From Bradyrhizobium genosp. L (lineage in GTDB: Bacteria; Pseudomonadota; Alphaproteobacteria; Rhizobiales; Xanthobacteraceae): 64,000 nucleotides of DNA. Position 1 is the first letter of the stretch, and each line of letters begins with the position of its first letter. The stretch lies in assembly GCF_015624485.1 (NCBI RefSeq), contig NZ_CP061378.1, positions 4,340,001-4,404,000 of the forward strand, written 5' to 3'. Shown piece after piece: positions 19,261 to 26,990 of the stretch. The notes below the pieces were generated by a model. That model worked only from the letters and a program-made list of their open reading frames with translations. It searched no databases and was not told the origin of the DNA. Both the position numbers and the translations under genes were made by a program.

Positions 19261-19275
19261 TGCAACTCATTTGCA
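19261..19275 (-). promoter_or_regulatory. Candidate Mur (manganese) box upstream of mntH
   Basis: TGCAA-CTCAT-TTGCA, a perfect 5-5-5 inverted repeat, with a further ATGCA/TGCAT outer symmetry nearby. It lies about 30 bases upstream of the mntH start. TGCAA-type repeats are the recognised targets of alphaproteobacterial Mur at mntH/sitA promoters. The match to that motif is from memory. Confidence 0.6.
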
Positions 19276-19317
19276 ACTGCATCTAGCCTCACGAAGATGC
19301 TACCGCCGCCGGCATTG

Positions 19318-19340
19318 TAAAGCACTGAGGAAGTGCTTTA
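19318..19340. promoter_or_regulatory. Perfect 9-bp hairpin upstream of the TnpB-PspA gene
   Basis: TAAAGCACT (19318-19326) and AGTGCTTTA (19332-19340) enclose a five-base GAGGA loop, ending 10 bases before the ATG at 19351. It could be an operator or a leader hairpin hiding the GAGGA sequence. Confidence 0.6.
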
Positions 19341-19350
19341 GTCTCTAATC

Positions 19351-20481
19351 ATGATCAAGCTTCCCCTCGAGACGCCGACCGCAACCCTGCGCTACGCCCT
19401 CGCCCCCGACCAGGCGAGCACCGATGCGATCGAGGCGACCTTTGCGGCCTATGATCGGATGATGGCGATCCTTGCCGAGGTGGCTCCCGTCGGCGCCAAT
19501 CTGGTTTCGCTGCACGCCCAGGCCTATGAGCGGATCCGCAAGGAGACCGGCCTGCCGGCGCGGCTGGTGACGCTCGGCCTGCGCGACCGCGCCAGCTACG
19601 TCGCCGAGACGGCCATCCGCCGGATACCGCTCGACGACAAGTTGTTCGCGATCAAGGGTCCAACTTCACTGACCATTAGCACTGTCAGCGGACGCGTCTT
19701 GGTGCCGTTCGACGTGCCGGGATATGTCTCGGGCTGGGAAAGCCCCTTCCCGGCGCATTTGGTCTCGGATGGACGCGGCTACGAAATCCACATCGCCGTC
19801 AAATCCAAATCAGCTCAACCGGAGGAGAAGACCATGCTTCACGAAGGCATCCTTGCGCGCATGGGCCGGCTGCTTGCCGCCATCGCGAGCCAGACCATCG
19901 ACAACGCCGAGAACGCCAACAAGGTGGCGCTGGTCAAGCAGGCGATCCGCGAGATCGACGCCGGCGCCGACGAGGCGCGCTACGCGCTCGGCAAGTCGCG
20001 CGCCGAAGAATTCCGGCTCAAGCGGCGGCGTGAGGAACTGGATACCGAAACGGCTGCTCTCAACGACAAGATCCGTCTCGCACTTGCGGAAAATCGCGAC
20101 GACCTCGCGCGCGCCGGCGTCGCACGGCAAATTGATCTGGAATCGCAGATGATCGCGCTGGAACGCGCGATGGATTTCATCGAGCTCGAAATCGACGAGC
20201 AGACCAAGGCGTTGCAGGCCATGCTCGGCGCGCGGCGCGAGGCTGAGAATAGATTAACCGATCTCGAACAAAGCCTGCTCCGCGAGGCCAAGCATGAAAC
20301 CAGCCGGGCGCCAGCCGCGACCAATACATTGAGTGCCGATCGCGCCATGGCGGCGATCGCCCGGGTCACCGGCGTTCACGCTTCCAGCGTGCTCGGCGAC
20401 AAGGAGCTTGACGAACTCGACCGCCTGCACCGCGAAAAGGAAATCGCGGCGCGGCTTGAAAGGATCAAGTCACAGCAATGA
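19351..20481 (+). CDS. PspA/IM30 protein with N-terminal TnpB-like segment
   Basis: A 376-codon frame with two unrelated halves. Residues 1 to about 155 read like the N-terminal half of an IS605-type TnpB/OrfB: a helical part ending AYERIRKETGLPARLVTLGL, then DDKLFAIKGPTSLTISTVSG and GRVLVPFDVPGYV, ending GRGYEIHIAVKSK. The RuvC nuclease and zinc finger are absent. Residues 162 to about 320 are a long charged coiled coil of the PspA/IM30 class (ESCRT-III-like membrane-stress proteins), followed by a tail rich in Glu, Arg and Lys. An internal ATG at 19834 has an excellent ribosome site, so a short PspA may also or instead be made. The first ATG lacks one. The stop overlaps the next gene by ATGA, giving a pspA-yqiJ-yqiK-like operon. 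The TnpB likeness is by eye; PspA membership is firmer. Confidence 0.8.
   Translation: MIKLPLETPTATLRYALAPDQASTDAIEATFAAYDRMMAILAEVAPVGANLVSLHAQAYERIRKETGLPARLVTLGLRDRASYVAETAIRRIPLDDKLFAIKGPTSLTISTVSGRVLVPFDVPGYVSGWESPFPAHLVSDGRGYEIHIAVKSKSAQPEEKTMLHEGILARMGRLLAAIASQTIDNAENANKVALVKQAIREIDAGADEARYALGKSRAEEFRLKRRREELDTETAALNDKIRLALAENRDDLARAGVARQIDLESQMIALERAMDFIELEIDEQTKALQAMLGARREAENRLTDLEQSLLREAKHETSRAPAATNTLSADRAMAAIARVTGVHASSVLGDKELDELDRLHREKEIAARLERIKSQQ
19821..19836 (+). promoter_or_regulatory. Strong internal ribosome-binding site before ATG 19834
   Basis: GGAGGAG at 19821-19827 stands six bases before an in-frame ATG at 19834 (codon 162 of the long frame, product beginning MLHEGILARMGRLLAAIAS). 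This is exactly where PspA homology begins, so it either decides the true start or provides a second, PspA-only product. Confidence 0.75.
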
Positions 20482-21140
20482 GTGCAGTTGGCGACATTCT
20501 GCTCGCCCCCGACGTGCGGCCGTTCGCGGTCGCGGCTGCGATCATGGTGACGCTCGGCGGCATCGAGCTGCTGACCACCATGGTCGGACTTTCGATCAGC
20601 GAATTCATCGGCAAGGATTTCGCGGTCGAGGCCGAGAGCCACAACGCTCTCAGCGGCCTGTTTCTCTGGATCAACGCCGGGCGGCTTCCCCTCCTGATCC
20701 TGATCATCCTGATTCTCGGCATCTTCTCGATCGGAGGCTTTCTGTTGCAGGGCCTCGCGCATGCCACAGGCACCGCCCTTCCCGTCTCGATCGCTGCGGC
20801 GGTGACTGCTGCCGGCAGCATCCCCGTGATCAGGAAAGCCAGCCGCGGCCTCGCGCGCATCATTCCGCGCGACGAGAGCTACGCGGTCAGCGAGGACGAG
20901 TTCGTCGGCAAGGTCGCGACCGTCGCGGTCGGCCCGCTCGATCAGGGGCTACCCGGCCGCGTCCGTCTCAAGGATGTCTTCGGCAACTGGCACACCGTGT
21001 CGGCGCGTGCCGGCGCTGAGTCTGCGGCACTGCCGGTCGGCGCCAGCGTCTTGCTGGTCGATCGCGACGCCAAAAGCTTCATCGCGATTGCCGCTCCCGC
21101 CGATCTCATTGAACAACACCAATCTTCCAACAGGGCATAA
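20478..21140 (+). CDS. YqiJ/NfeD-like membrane protein with OB-fold
   Basis: A 220-residue protein. Hydrophobic segments lie at about 15-40, 65-90 and 95-115. A soluble C-terminal OB-like domain (about 135-205) contains FVGKVATVAVGPLDQGLPGR and VLLVDRD. It resembles E. coli YqiJ and the NfeD-type partners that sit beside flotillins. It overlaps the preceding gene by four bases and lies three bases before the flotillin gene, implying one transcript and a joint membrane complex. Confidence 0.85.
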   Translation: MSAVGDILLAPDVRPFAVAAAIMVTLGGIELLTTMVGLSISEFIGKDFAVEAESHNALSGLFLWINAGRLPLLILIILILGIFSIGGFLLQGLAHATGTALPVSIAAAVTAAGSIPVIRKASRGLARIIPRDESYAVSEDEFVGKVATVAVGPLDQGLPGRVRLKDVFGNWHTVSARAGAESAALPVGASVLLVDRDAKSFIAIAAPADLIEQHQSSNRA

Positions 21141-21143
21141 CAT

Positions 21144-22898
21144 ATGTGGGAACTTGCTGTACCCGTCGTCATTGGCGTCGTCGTCATCCTCGTCATCGGC
21201 CTGCTGTTCGCGAAACTCTACAAGCGCTCGACCCGCGACGAGGCCTATGTGCGCACCGGCCTCGGCGGCCAGAAGGTGGTGCTCGACGGCGGCTCGCTGG
21301 TGCTGCCGATCTTCCATTCCACCGCCGCAGTGAATTTGAAGACGCTGCGGCTCGAGGTCGCGCGCGGCGGCCCGGATTCGCTGATCACCAAGGACCGCAT
21401 GCGCGTCGACATCGGCGCCGAGTTCTATCTGCGGGTCAAACCCGACTCGTCCTCGATCGCGCTCGCGGCGCAGACGCTCGGCAACCGCACCAATGACGCG
21501 GCCGAATTGCGCGAGCTGGTCGAAGCCAAATTCGTCGACGGCCTGCGTTCGGTCGCAGCCACCATGAACCTCGAGGAGCTGCAGGAGCAGCGCGCGACCT
21601 TCGTCAAGGCGGTGCAGGACGCGGTCGGCGCCGACATCCAGAACAACGGCCTCGAGCTGGAATCGGTGTCGCTGACCAGGCTCGACCAGAGCGACATCAA
21701 GCACTTCAACCCGAGCAACTTCTTCGACGCCCACGGTCTCACCACCCTGACCAAGATCACCAAGGAGCGTGAGCAGGAGCGCAACCAGATCGTCCGCACC
21801 ACCGAGGTCAACATCGCGCAGCAGGACCTGGTGGCGCGGCAGACCACGTTGACGATCGAGACCACCAAGCGCGACGCGGAGCTTGCCCAGCAGCGCGACA
21901 TCGCCAACAAGACCGCCGCGATGCGCGCGCAGACCGCGCAGGTCGAGCAGACCGCGTTGCAGAACGAGGCCGAATACCGCATCCAGCAGGAACTCGCGGT
22001 CGCCAACAAGCAGACCGAGGCCAACCAGGCCCGCGACACCCGCAAGATCGAGGCCGATCTCGCGGTGAAACGGCGCAATACCGAAATGGAGCGCGACCTT
22101 CAGATCGTGGCGCAGGAAAGCGCGATCACGGTCGCCAACAAGAGCAAGGAGCAGTCCGAGGCGCAGACCGTCGCCGAGACCGCACGCGCGCTGGCGATCG
22201 CAGCCGAGGAAAAGGTCACAACCGCCAAGGCCACCGAAATTGCCGAGCGCGACAAGATCATCAACGTGATCGCGGCGCGCAAGGCTGCCGAAACCAACGC
22301 GATGCCGATCACCGTGATGGCGGAAGCCGAGAAGCAGGCTGCCGCCAACAAGGCCGAGGCCACCAACGTGCTTGCGAAGGCAGATGCCAATGCCGCAACC
22401 ACCCGCGCTGCCGGCGTCAAGGCGCTCGGCCAGGCCGAGGCCGAAGTCGCGACGTTGAAGGCCGAAGCGCGCAACAAGCTCAGCCCCTCGATGATCGATT
22501 ACGATCTGAACCTCGCGCGCATCAACATCATCCCGAACGCGCTGGCCGAAGCGGTGAAGCCGATCGAGAAGATCTCCGACATCCGGATCTTCGACACCGG
22601 TAGCCTGCTCGGCCGCGGCAGCGGCAACGGCCATGCCCAAGGCAATGGTAGCGGCAACGGCGGTCTTGGGCTCGGCGACGGCCTCGCTGCGCAGCTGCTG
22701 TCGGTCTCGGCGTTCAAGCCGATGATCGACAAGATCCTCTCCGAAGCCGGCTTCCCCGCCGGACCGGACGCGCTCACCAGCCTGACCAGCGCGCTCGCAC
22801 AGCGCAAGGCCGAGGCTGCCGCAAGCGACGGAAGCCAGCCCACGGCACTCGTTGGCACGATCACGGGCCAGCTTGCGAGCAGCCCCAATACGCAGTGA
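21144..22898 (+). CDS. Flotillin-like SPFH protein (YqiK type)
   Basis: A 584-residue membrane scaffold protein. It has an N-terminal membrane helix (MWELAVPVVIGVVVILVIGL), an SPFH/band-7 domain (about 45-210), and a very long Ala/Glu/Lys/Thr-rich coiled coil (about 215-450). A Gly/Asn/Ser linker (about 490-515) and a short C-terminal domain follow. Family members organise membrane microdomains and support envelope-stress responses. This is the last gene of the PspA-OB-flotillin operon and is followed by a terminator. Confidence 0.92.
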   Translation: MWELAVPVVIGVVVILVIGLLFAKLYKRSTRDEAYVRTGLGGQKVVLDGGSLVLPIFHSTAAVNLKTLRLEVARGGPDSLITKDRMRVDIGAEFYLRVKPDSSSIALAAQTLGNRTNDAAELRELVEAKFVDGLRSVAATMNLEELQEQRATFVKAVQDAVGADIQNNGLELESVSLTRLDQSDIKHFNPSNFFDAHGLTTLTKITKEREQERNQIVRTTEVNIAQQDLVARQTTLTIETTKRDAELAQQRDIANKTAAMRAQTAQVEQTALQNEAEYRIQQELAVANKQTEANQARDTRKIEADLAVKRRNTEMERDLQIVAQESAITVANKSKEQSEAQTVAETARALAIAAEEKVTTAKATEIAERDKIINVIAARKAAETNAMPITVMAEAEKQAAANKAEATNVLAKADANAATTRAAGVKALGQAEAEVATLKAEARNKLSPSMIDYDLNLARINIIPNALAEAVKPIEKISDIRIFDTGSLLGRGSGNGHAQGNGSGNGGLGLGDGLAAQLLSVSAFKPMIDKILSEAGFPAGPDALTSLTSALAQRKAEAAASDGSQPTALVGTITGQLASSPNTQ

Positions 22899-22930
22899 CG
22901 ACCTGATCAGAGATCAGGAACAACAACGCA

Positions 22931-22960
22931 AAGGCCCGCCGAATTCCCGGTGGGCCTTTT
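22931..22960 (+). terminator. Terminator after the flotillin operon
   Basis: AAGGCCCGCC (22931-22940) pairs with GGTGGGCCTT (22949-22958), and the T-run continues to 22960. It lies 33 bases after the flotillin stop. Confidence 0.9.
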
Positions 22961-23045
22961 GCTTGGCGTTGTCGGGAAACGGGTGGGATCGGACGTCTTC
23001 CAACCACACACTATGGCCAGATCGAAATTCTTACAGGATTCTGCC

Positions 23046-24287
23046 ATGTCGTCCGATACACCTCGGCTGCCCGCAACCTTCAACCGCCTGGCCTGGTCCA
23101 ACCTCGCCGCGCAATCCGCCGAGCAGATCGCGCTCGCAGCGGCTCCGATCGTCGCCGTGCTGCTGCTCGGGGTCGGCGAAGGCCAGACCGGCCTGCTGCA
23201 GACCGCGCTGACGCTGCCCTTCATCCTGTTCGCGATTCCGGCAGGGCTGCTCGCCGACCGCGTGTCGCGGCGCTGGGTGATGGCCGGCGCGGAGGCGCTG
23301 CGCGCGGCGGCGCTGGTCGCGATCCTGCTCTTGCTCTGGCTCGGTGCGATGACGCTGCCGCTGCTCGCGCTGCTCGGCTTCATCGCAGTCTGCGGCACGG
23401 TGGCATACAGCGTCGCCGCGCCGGCGCTGGTGCCGTCGCTGGTCACCGCCCAGCAATTGCCGGCGGCGAATGCGCGCATCGAGCTCGCGCGCACCATCGC
23501 CTTCGCCAGCGGCCCGGCGCTCGGCGGCGTGTTGGTCGGCTGGGTCGGCGCGGCCCCTGCCTTCGGCTTCGCCGCGGCGCTGTCGGCGATCGCGGTCGTG
23601 CTGCTGGCCGGCATCTATGAGCCGGCGCGTCCGTCGGTGCCGCAGCGCCATCCGCTGCAGGACATCAAGGAAGGCGCCGCCTTCGTGTTCCATCACGCGC
23701 TGCTGCGGCCGGTGTTCGTCACCCAGTTCATCTTCAACACCGCATCGTTCCTGGTGCTCGCCGTGTTCGTACCCTATGCGGTGCGTCATCTCGGGCTCAG
23801 TGCCACCGGCGTCGGCACCACCCTCGCAATGTATGGCGTCGGCATGGTGGTCGGTGCGCTGTTCGCGACCCGGGTGATGAAGCGGCTGGCATTCGGCACC
23901 GTGATCGGGCTCGGCCCGGTGACCGGCTTCGTTGCGGCGGTCGTGATGGCGCTGACCACCTGGATTCCGTCGCCGCTGCTGGCGGGCCTGAGCTACTTCC
24001 TGCTCGGCGTCGGCCCGATCCTGTGGGTGATCTCGACCACCACGCTGCGGCAGTCGGTGACCCCACCCTCGCTGCTCGGCCGGGTCTCGGCGATCAACAT
24101 CATGAGCTACGGCGCCCGTCCGCTCGGCTCCGCGCTCGGCGCCGTCGTCGGCGGCCTCTACGGCGCAGAGACCTGCCTCTACCTCGCGGCCGCGATCTTC
24201 GCAGCCCAGGCGCTGGTGATCCTGATGTCGCCCGCGGTCTCGCTGACGCGGCAGCCCGACATGGTCGGCGAGCCGGCGCGGTGCTAA
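23046..24287 (+). CDS. MFS transporter (EntS/MFS_3-like)
   Basis: A 413-residue, 12-helix inner-membrane major-facilitator protein. The loop between helices 2 and 3 has the signature GLLADRVSRRWVM. A second-half repeat follows after the central loop IYEPARPSVPQRHPLQDIKE. The layout matches multidrug or siderophore exporters such as EntS; the substrate is not predictable. ATG 23046 is used, with a weak AGGA upstream. The frame is open into the preceding terminator, which cannot be coding. Confidence 0.9.
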   Translation: MSSDTPRLPATFNRLAWSNLAAQSAEQIALAAAPIVAVLLLGVGEGQTGLLQTALTLPFILFAIPAGLLADRVSRRWVMAGAEALRAAALVAILLLLWLGAMTLPLLALLGFIAVCGTVAYSVAAPALVPSLVTAQQLPAANARIELARTIAFASGPALGGVLVGWVGAAPAFGFAAALSAIAVVLLAGIYEPARPSVPQRHPLQDIKEGAAFVFHHALLRPVFVTQFIFNTASFLVLAVFVPYAVRHLGLSATGVGTTLAMYGVGMVVGALFATRVMKRLAFGTVIGLGPVTGFVAAVVMALTTWIPSPLLAGLSYFLLGVGPILWVISTTTLRQSVTPPSLLGRVSAINIMSYGARPLGSALGAVVGGLYGAETCLYLAAAIFAAQALVILMSPAVSLTRQPDMVGEPARC

Positions 24288-24298
24288 CCACACCCGCC

Positions 24299-24380
24299 GT
24301 CATTGCGAGCGAAGCGAAGCAATCCATTCCTTCGCAAGCGGGGAAATGGATTGCTTCGTCGCTTCGCTCCTCGCAATGAC
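24299..24380. repeat. Palindromic repeat, GTCATTGCGAG family
   Basis: Ends GTCATTGCGAGCGAAGCGAAG and CTTCGCTCCTCGCAATGAC are inverted, as are AAGCAATCCATT and AATGGATTGCTT. It fills the gap between the convergent MFS and cyclase genes. Confidence 0.9.
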
Positions 24381-24392
24381 AGTAGAGAAACC

Positions 24393-25652
24393 TCAGCTCG
24401 CCAGATACCGCTCATACTTGCCGCCGACCACCTCGTCGGCGGCGACTGCCGGATCCAACGTATACAAATCCTGCGCGTGGCTGATACCGCGCAGCACGAA
24501 GCGGCCGGTCGAGACCAGGTAGTTGCGCCCCATCGCATCGAGGCCGGTGCGGAAAGCGGTAGAGGTCAGCAGCTCGCGGCTGACCGATGCGCACATCGAG
24601 GCGATCCTGGAGACCTCGTTGACGGCGGGACCGACCACCGTGAAATCGAGCCGGTCCTCGCTGCCGATATTGCCGTAAAAGACCTCGCCGACATGGAGAC
24701 CGACATAGGCCGACGTGGTCGGCCGCTCCTCGTTCTCGCGGCGATCGTTCAGGACACGAATGTTGTGCCTGAACGTGTGCTCGGCGCGCAGGGCCGCACG
24801 CTTGGCAACGGCCATGTTCTCGCTGGTGAACATCGCCAGCACGCCATCGCCGATCAGTTTCAGCACCTCGCCGCCGGCATCGTGGACGGCATCGATGGAG
24901 GCCTGCGCATAGTCGTTGAGGAACGGGATGATCTCGTCCGGCCCGATGCGCTCGCTGATCGCGGTCGAACCGCGGACGTCGGAGTACCACAGCACGGCCT
25001 TGATCTTCTCGGTGACGCCGCGCGTCATGCGTCCGCGCAACACCTGCTCGGCCGTGTCGCGGCCGAGATAAACCCGTCCCAGCGTCCGGGCGATCTCGGC
25101 CTGCGCGGCGGATTTGATCGCAAGCCCGAGCACCGGCACCAGGTCACGCAGCGCCGCCAGCCCCTGCTCGCCAAACCCATCGTCGCGCCGGGTCGTCCAG
25201 TAGGAATAAACGCAGTCCATCAGCCCGATCGTCCCGGCTTCGCCGAAATGGTGCACATGGGCCACGAGATGCTTGTGACCGCGATCGACGAGATCGCCGG
25301 TGAACTTGAATCTGCGGGAGTCCTCTTCTTCCAGCGCCAGCGGCAATTCGTGATGGCCACTTTCGAGCATGTGATAGAAGATCGACTGCCGCCAGGCATC
25401 CGCGGCTTCGCCTTCATTGGTCGGGCCATATTCGAACGCGACGCTTTCGTTGGTCTCGGCGTCGTTCCAGCGAAAGCCGCGGCCCTCGAAAATCGGATGC
25501 AGCGTATCGATGAACACCATCGCGCGCGCCACATCGAGCCCCTCGGCGCGACAGCGCTCGCAGAAGCCACGCAGCAGGTCGTTTTCAGGCAGGCCGGTCA
25601 GGCCCTGGCGGACCAGCCAATTCATCAGGCGCAGACGGGGGGTCAGTTCCAT
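24393..25652 (-). CDS. Class III adenylate/guanylate cyclase
   Basis: A 419-residue soluble protein. The N-terminal 200 residues form an uncharacterised sensory region common to rhizobial cyclases. The catalytic domain (about 215-400) carries the metal aspartates in LWYSDVRGST (about D225) and LKLIGDGVLAMF (about D269), with Lys before GD as in adenylate cyclases. It also has the transition-state pair in VGPAVNEVSRI. The complete site predicts an active cAMP-producing enzyme; the input signal is unknown. Confidence 0.9.
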   Translation of the reverse strand: MELTPRLRLMNWLVRQGLTGLPENDLLRGFCERCRAEGLDVARAMVFIDTLHPIFEGRGFRWNDAETNESVAFEYGPTNEGEAADAWRQSIFYHMLESGHHELPLALEEEDSRRFKFTGDLVDRGHKHLVAHVHHFGEAGTIGLMDCVYSYWTTRRDDGFGEQGLAALRDLVPVLGLAIKSAAQAEIARTLGRVYLGRDTAEQVLRGRMTRGVTEKIKAVLWYSDVRGSTAISERIGPDEIIPFLNDYAQASIDAVHDAGGEVLKLIGDGVLAMFTSENMAVAKRAALRAEHTFRHNIRVLNDRRENEERPTTSAYVGLHVGEVFYGNIGSEDRLDFTVVGPAVNEVSRIASMCASVSRELLTSTAFRTGLDAMGRNYLVSTGRFVLRGISHAQDLYTLDPAVAADEVVGGKYERYLAS

Positions 25653-25721
25653 CGACTAATTATGCCGGGCAATCGGTGCGGGAGGAAGGGCTGGCGAACA
25701 GATGCGGACGCGAATGCGACA

Positions 25722-25776
25722 TTGCAAGGGAGGCTTGGCAAGGGAGCCTTGGCAAGGGAGCCTTGGCAAGAGCGCC
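25722..25776. repeat. Short tandem repeat, 14-base unit
   Basis: Three tandem units: TTGGCAAGGGAGCC twice exactly (25735-25748, 25749-25762) and once with changes (25763-25776), preceded by a degenerate fourth (25722-25734). It lies upstream of a small membrane-protein gene. There are no spacers, so it is not a CRISPR. Confidence 0.85.
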
Positions 25777-25843
25777 TTTCCGACCATGCCCGCGATCGGC
25801 GATTCCGCTTCCCTTTGGTTCCTCCTTCGCGCACAAACACCGC

Positions 25844-26032
25844 ATGGACAACACCGGCCCAGCCAATCCCATCCGCCGTTTTCTGCAATGGGCGACGACC
25901 CCGCCGCAGGCCTACGGGGTCTACCTCGTCGCCCTGTTCCTGGCCTTCACTCTGTCGTTCTATGCCGGCTCGCTGAAGCCGAAGCAGGCGCCCGCCCCGT
26001 CCGTGAGCACGCCGACCTCGCCGCGCAATTGA
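25844..26032 (+). CDS. Small single-span membrane protein
   Basis: A 62-residue protein with a polar N-terminus (MDNTGPANPIRRFLQWATTP), one membrane helix (GVYLVALFLAFTLSFYAG) and a Pro/Ser-rich tail. No good ribosome site precedes ATG 25844. The compact architecture and the exact abutment to the convergent EamA stop support a real gene. Function unknown. Confidence 0.6.
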   Translation: MDNTGPANPIRRFLQWATTPPQAYGVYLVALFLAFTLSFYAGSLKPKQAPAPSVSTPTSPRN

Positions 26033-26911
26033 TCAGGCCGGTTTGGGCTCCGAGGTCGCGATCCAGATCCCGGCGAACACCGCGACCAGGCCGACCACCA
26101 AATTGGGCGTGATCGGCTCGCCGACCAGCTGGGTCGCGAGCAGCCCGGCGGCGATCGGGTTCACCGTCATGGTGTTGGCGACGCGGGTCGGCGACGCCCG
26201 CTCCAGTGCCAATACCCACAGGATGAAGGCGAGCGCGCCGCCGGCGATGCCGAGATAGAGACCGGCGATCCATTGCGGCGTGCCGAAATCGCGCAATGTC
26301 GCCAGGCTGCCCGTGAACAGCCCCACGATGATCAGCGCGGCCGCGCCCGTACCCATGCCGACGGCGAGGAAACCGAGTGCGCTGGAGCGGCGGATGAACG
26401 GCCGCGACAGCACGTTGTAGAACGCCATGCAGAGCACCGCGCCGGCCATGATCAATTCGCCGCGCCAGGCACCGACCGGCGCCGCCGAGAGCCCGTAGGC
26501 AAGCGCGGCCGCGACGCCGAGCACCGCGATCGAAACGCCGACCGATTTGCGCAGCGTCAGCGGCTCGACGCCGAGCACGGCGCCGACCACCATGGTCGAG
26601 AGCGGCAGCGTCGCCAGCGCGAGGCTGGCGCGCGCCGCCGTCGTGTAGGACATCGCGATGTTGTAGAGCACGAAGAACACGCCGAAGAAGGCCAGGCCGA
26701 GGGCCGCTACCGCAAGCCAATCCTCGCGCCGCGGCCATTTTGCGCGCAGCAGCACCGCCGCGGGCAGCACGCAGAGGAAGCCGGTCGCCCAGCGCAGGAT
26801 CGCCAGCGTCACCGGGTCGGCCGTGCCTGCGAGATAGCGGGTGATCGCCGCCGCGGTGCCGCCGAGGCAGCTCGACACCAATGCGATCGCAACGCCGATC
26901 CACTCGCCCAT
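26033..26911 (-). CDS. EamA/DMT-family transporter
   Basis: A 292-residue protein of about ten membrane helices arranged as two EamA repeats (about 5-135 and 150-285). Typical pieces are RWATGFLCVLPAAVLLRAKW and the C-terminal TVNPIAAGLLATQLVGEPIT. Members export amino acids and other metabolites; the substrate is not evident. It is divergent from an XRE regulator 79 bases away, which may control it. Confidence 0.92.
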   Translation of the reverse strand: MGEWIGVAIALVSSCLGGTAAAITRYLAGTADPVTLAILRWATGFLCVLPAAVLLRAKWPRREDWLAVAALGLAFFGVFFVLYNIAMSYTTAARASLALATLPLSTMVVGAVLGVEPLTLRKSVGVSIAVLGVAAALAYGLSAAPVGAWRGELIMAGAVLCMAFYNVLSRPFIRRSSALGFLAVGMGTGAAALIIVGLFTGSLATLRDFGTPQWIAGLYLGIAGGALAFILWVLALERASPTRVANTMTVNPIAAGLLATQLVGEPITPNLVVGLVAVFAGIWIATSEPKPA

Positions 26912-26974
26912 CCCTGCCCCGCTGCATTTCGAGCTGCCTTATGGCATCTTGCCGACCCGGATCATTCCGGCAAC

Positions 26975-26987
26975 TACCTGGCAGGTA
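26975..26987 (+). promoter_or_regulatory. Palindrome at the XRE gene start (candidate operator)
   Basis: TACCTG-G-CAGGTA is a perfect inverted repeat, three bases before ATG 26991 and inside the divergent EamA/XRE promoter region. It overlaps the AGG ribosome site. A helix-turn-helix dimer bound here could block both genes. Confidence 0.55.
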
Positions 26988-26990
26988 CTC

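Noticed and set aside
20482..22960. omega RNA or transposon end associated with the TnpB-like segment
   Set aside because: There is no TnpB 3' end, no TnpA, and no recognisable guide RNA scaffold downstream; only the small hairpin at 19318-19340 was found.
22950..23045. Longer MFS N-terminus
   Set aside because: The extension would run through the flotillin terminator hairpin and has no ribosome site.
25722..25776. CRISPR-like array
   Set aside because: Units are directly adjacent, only 14 bases long and without spacers.
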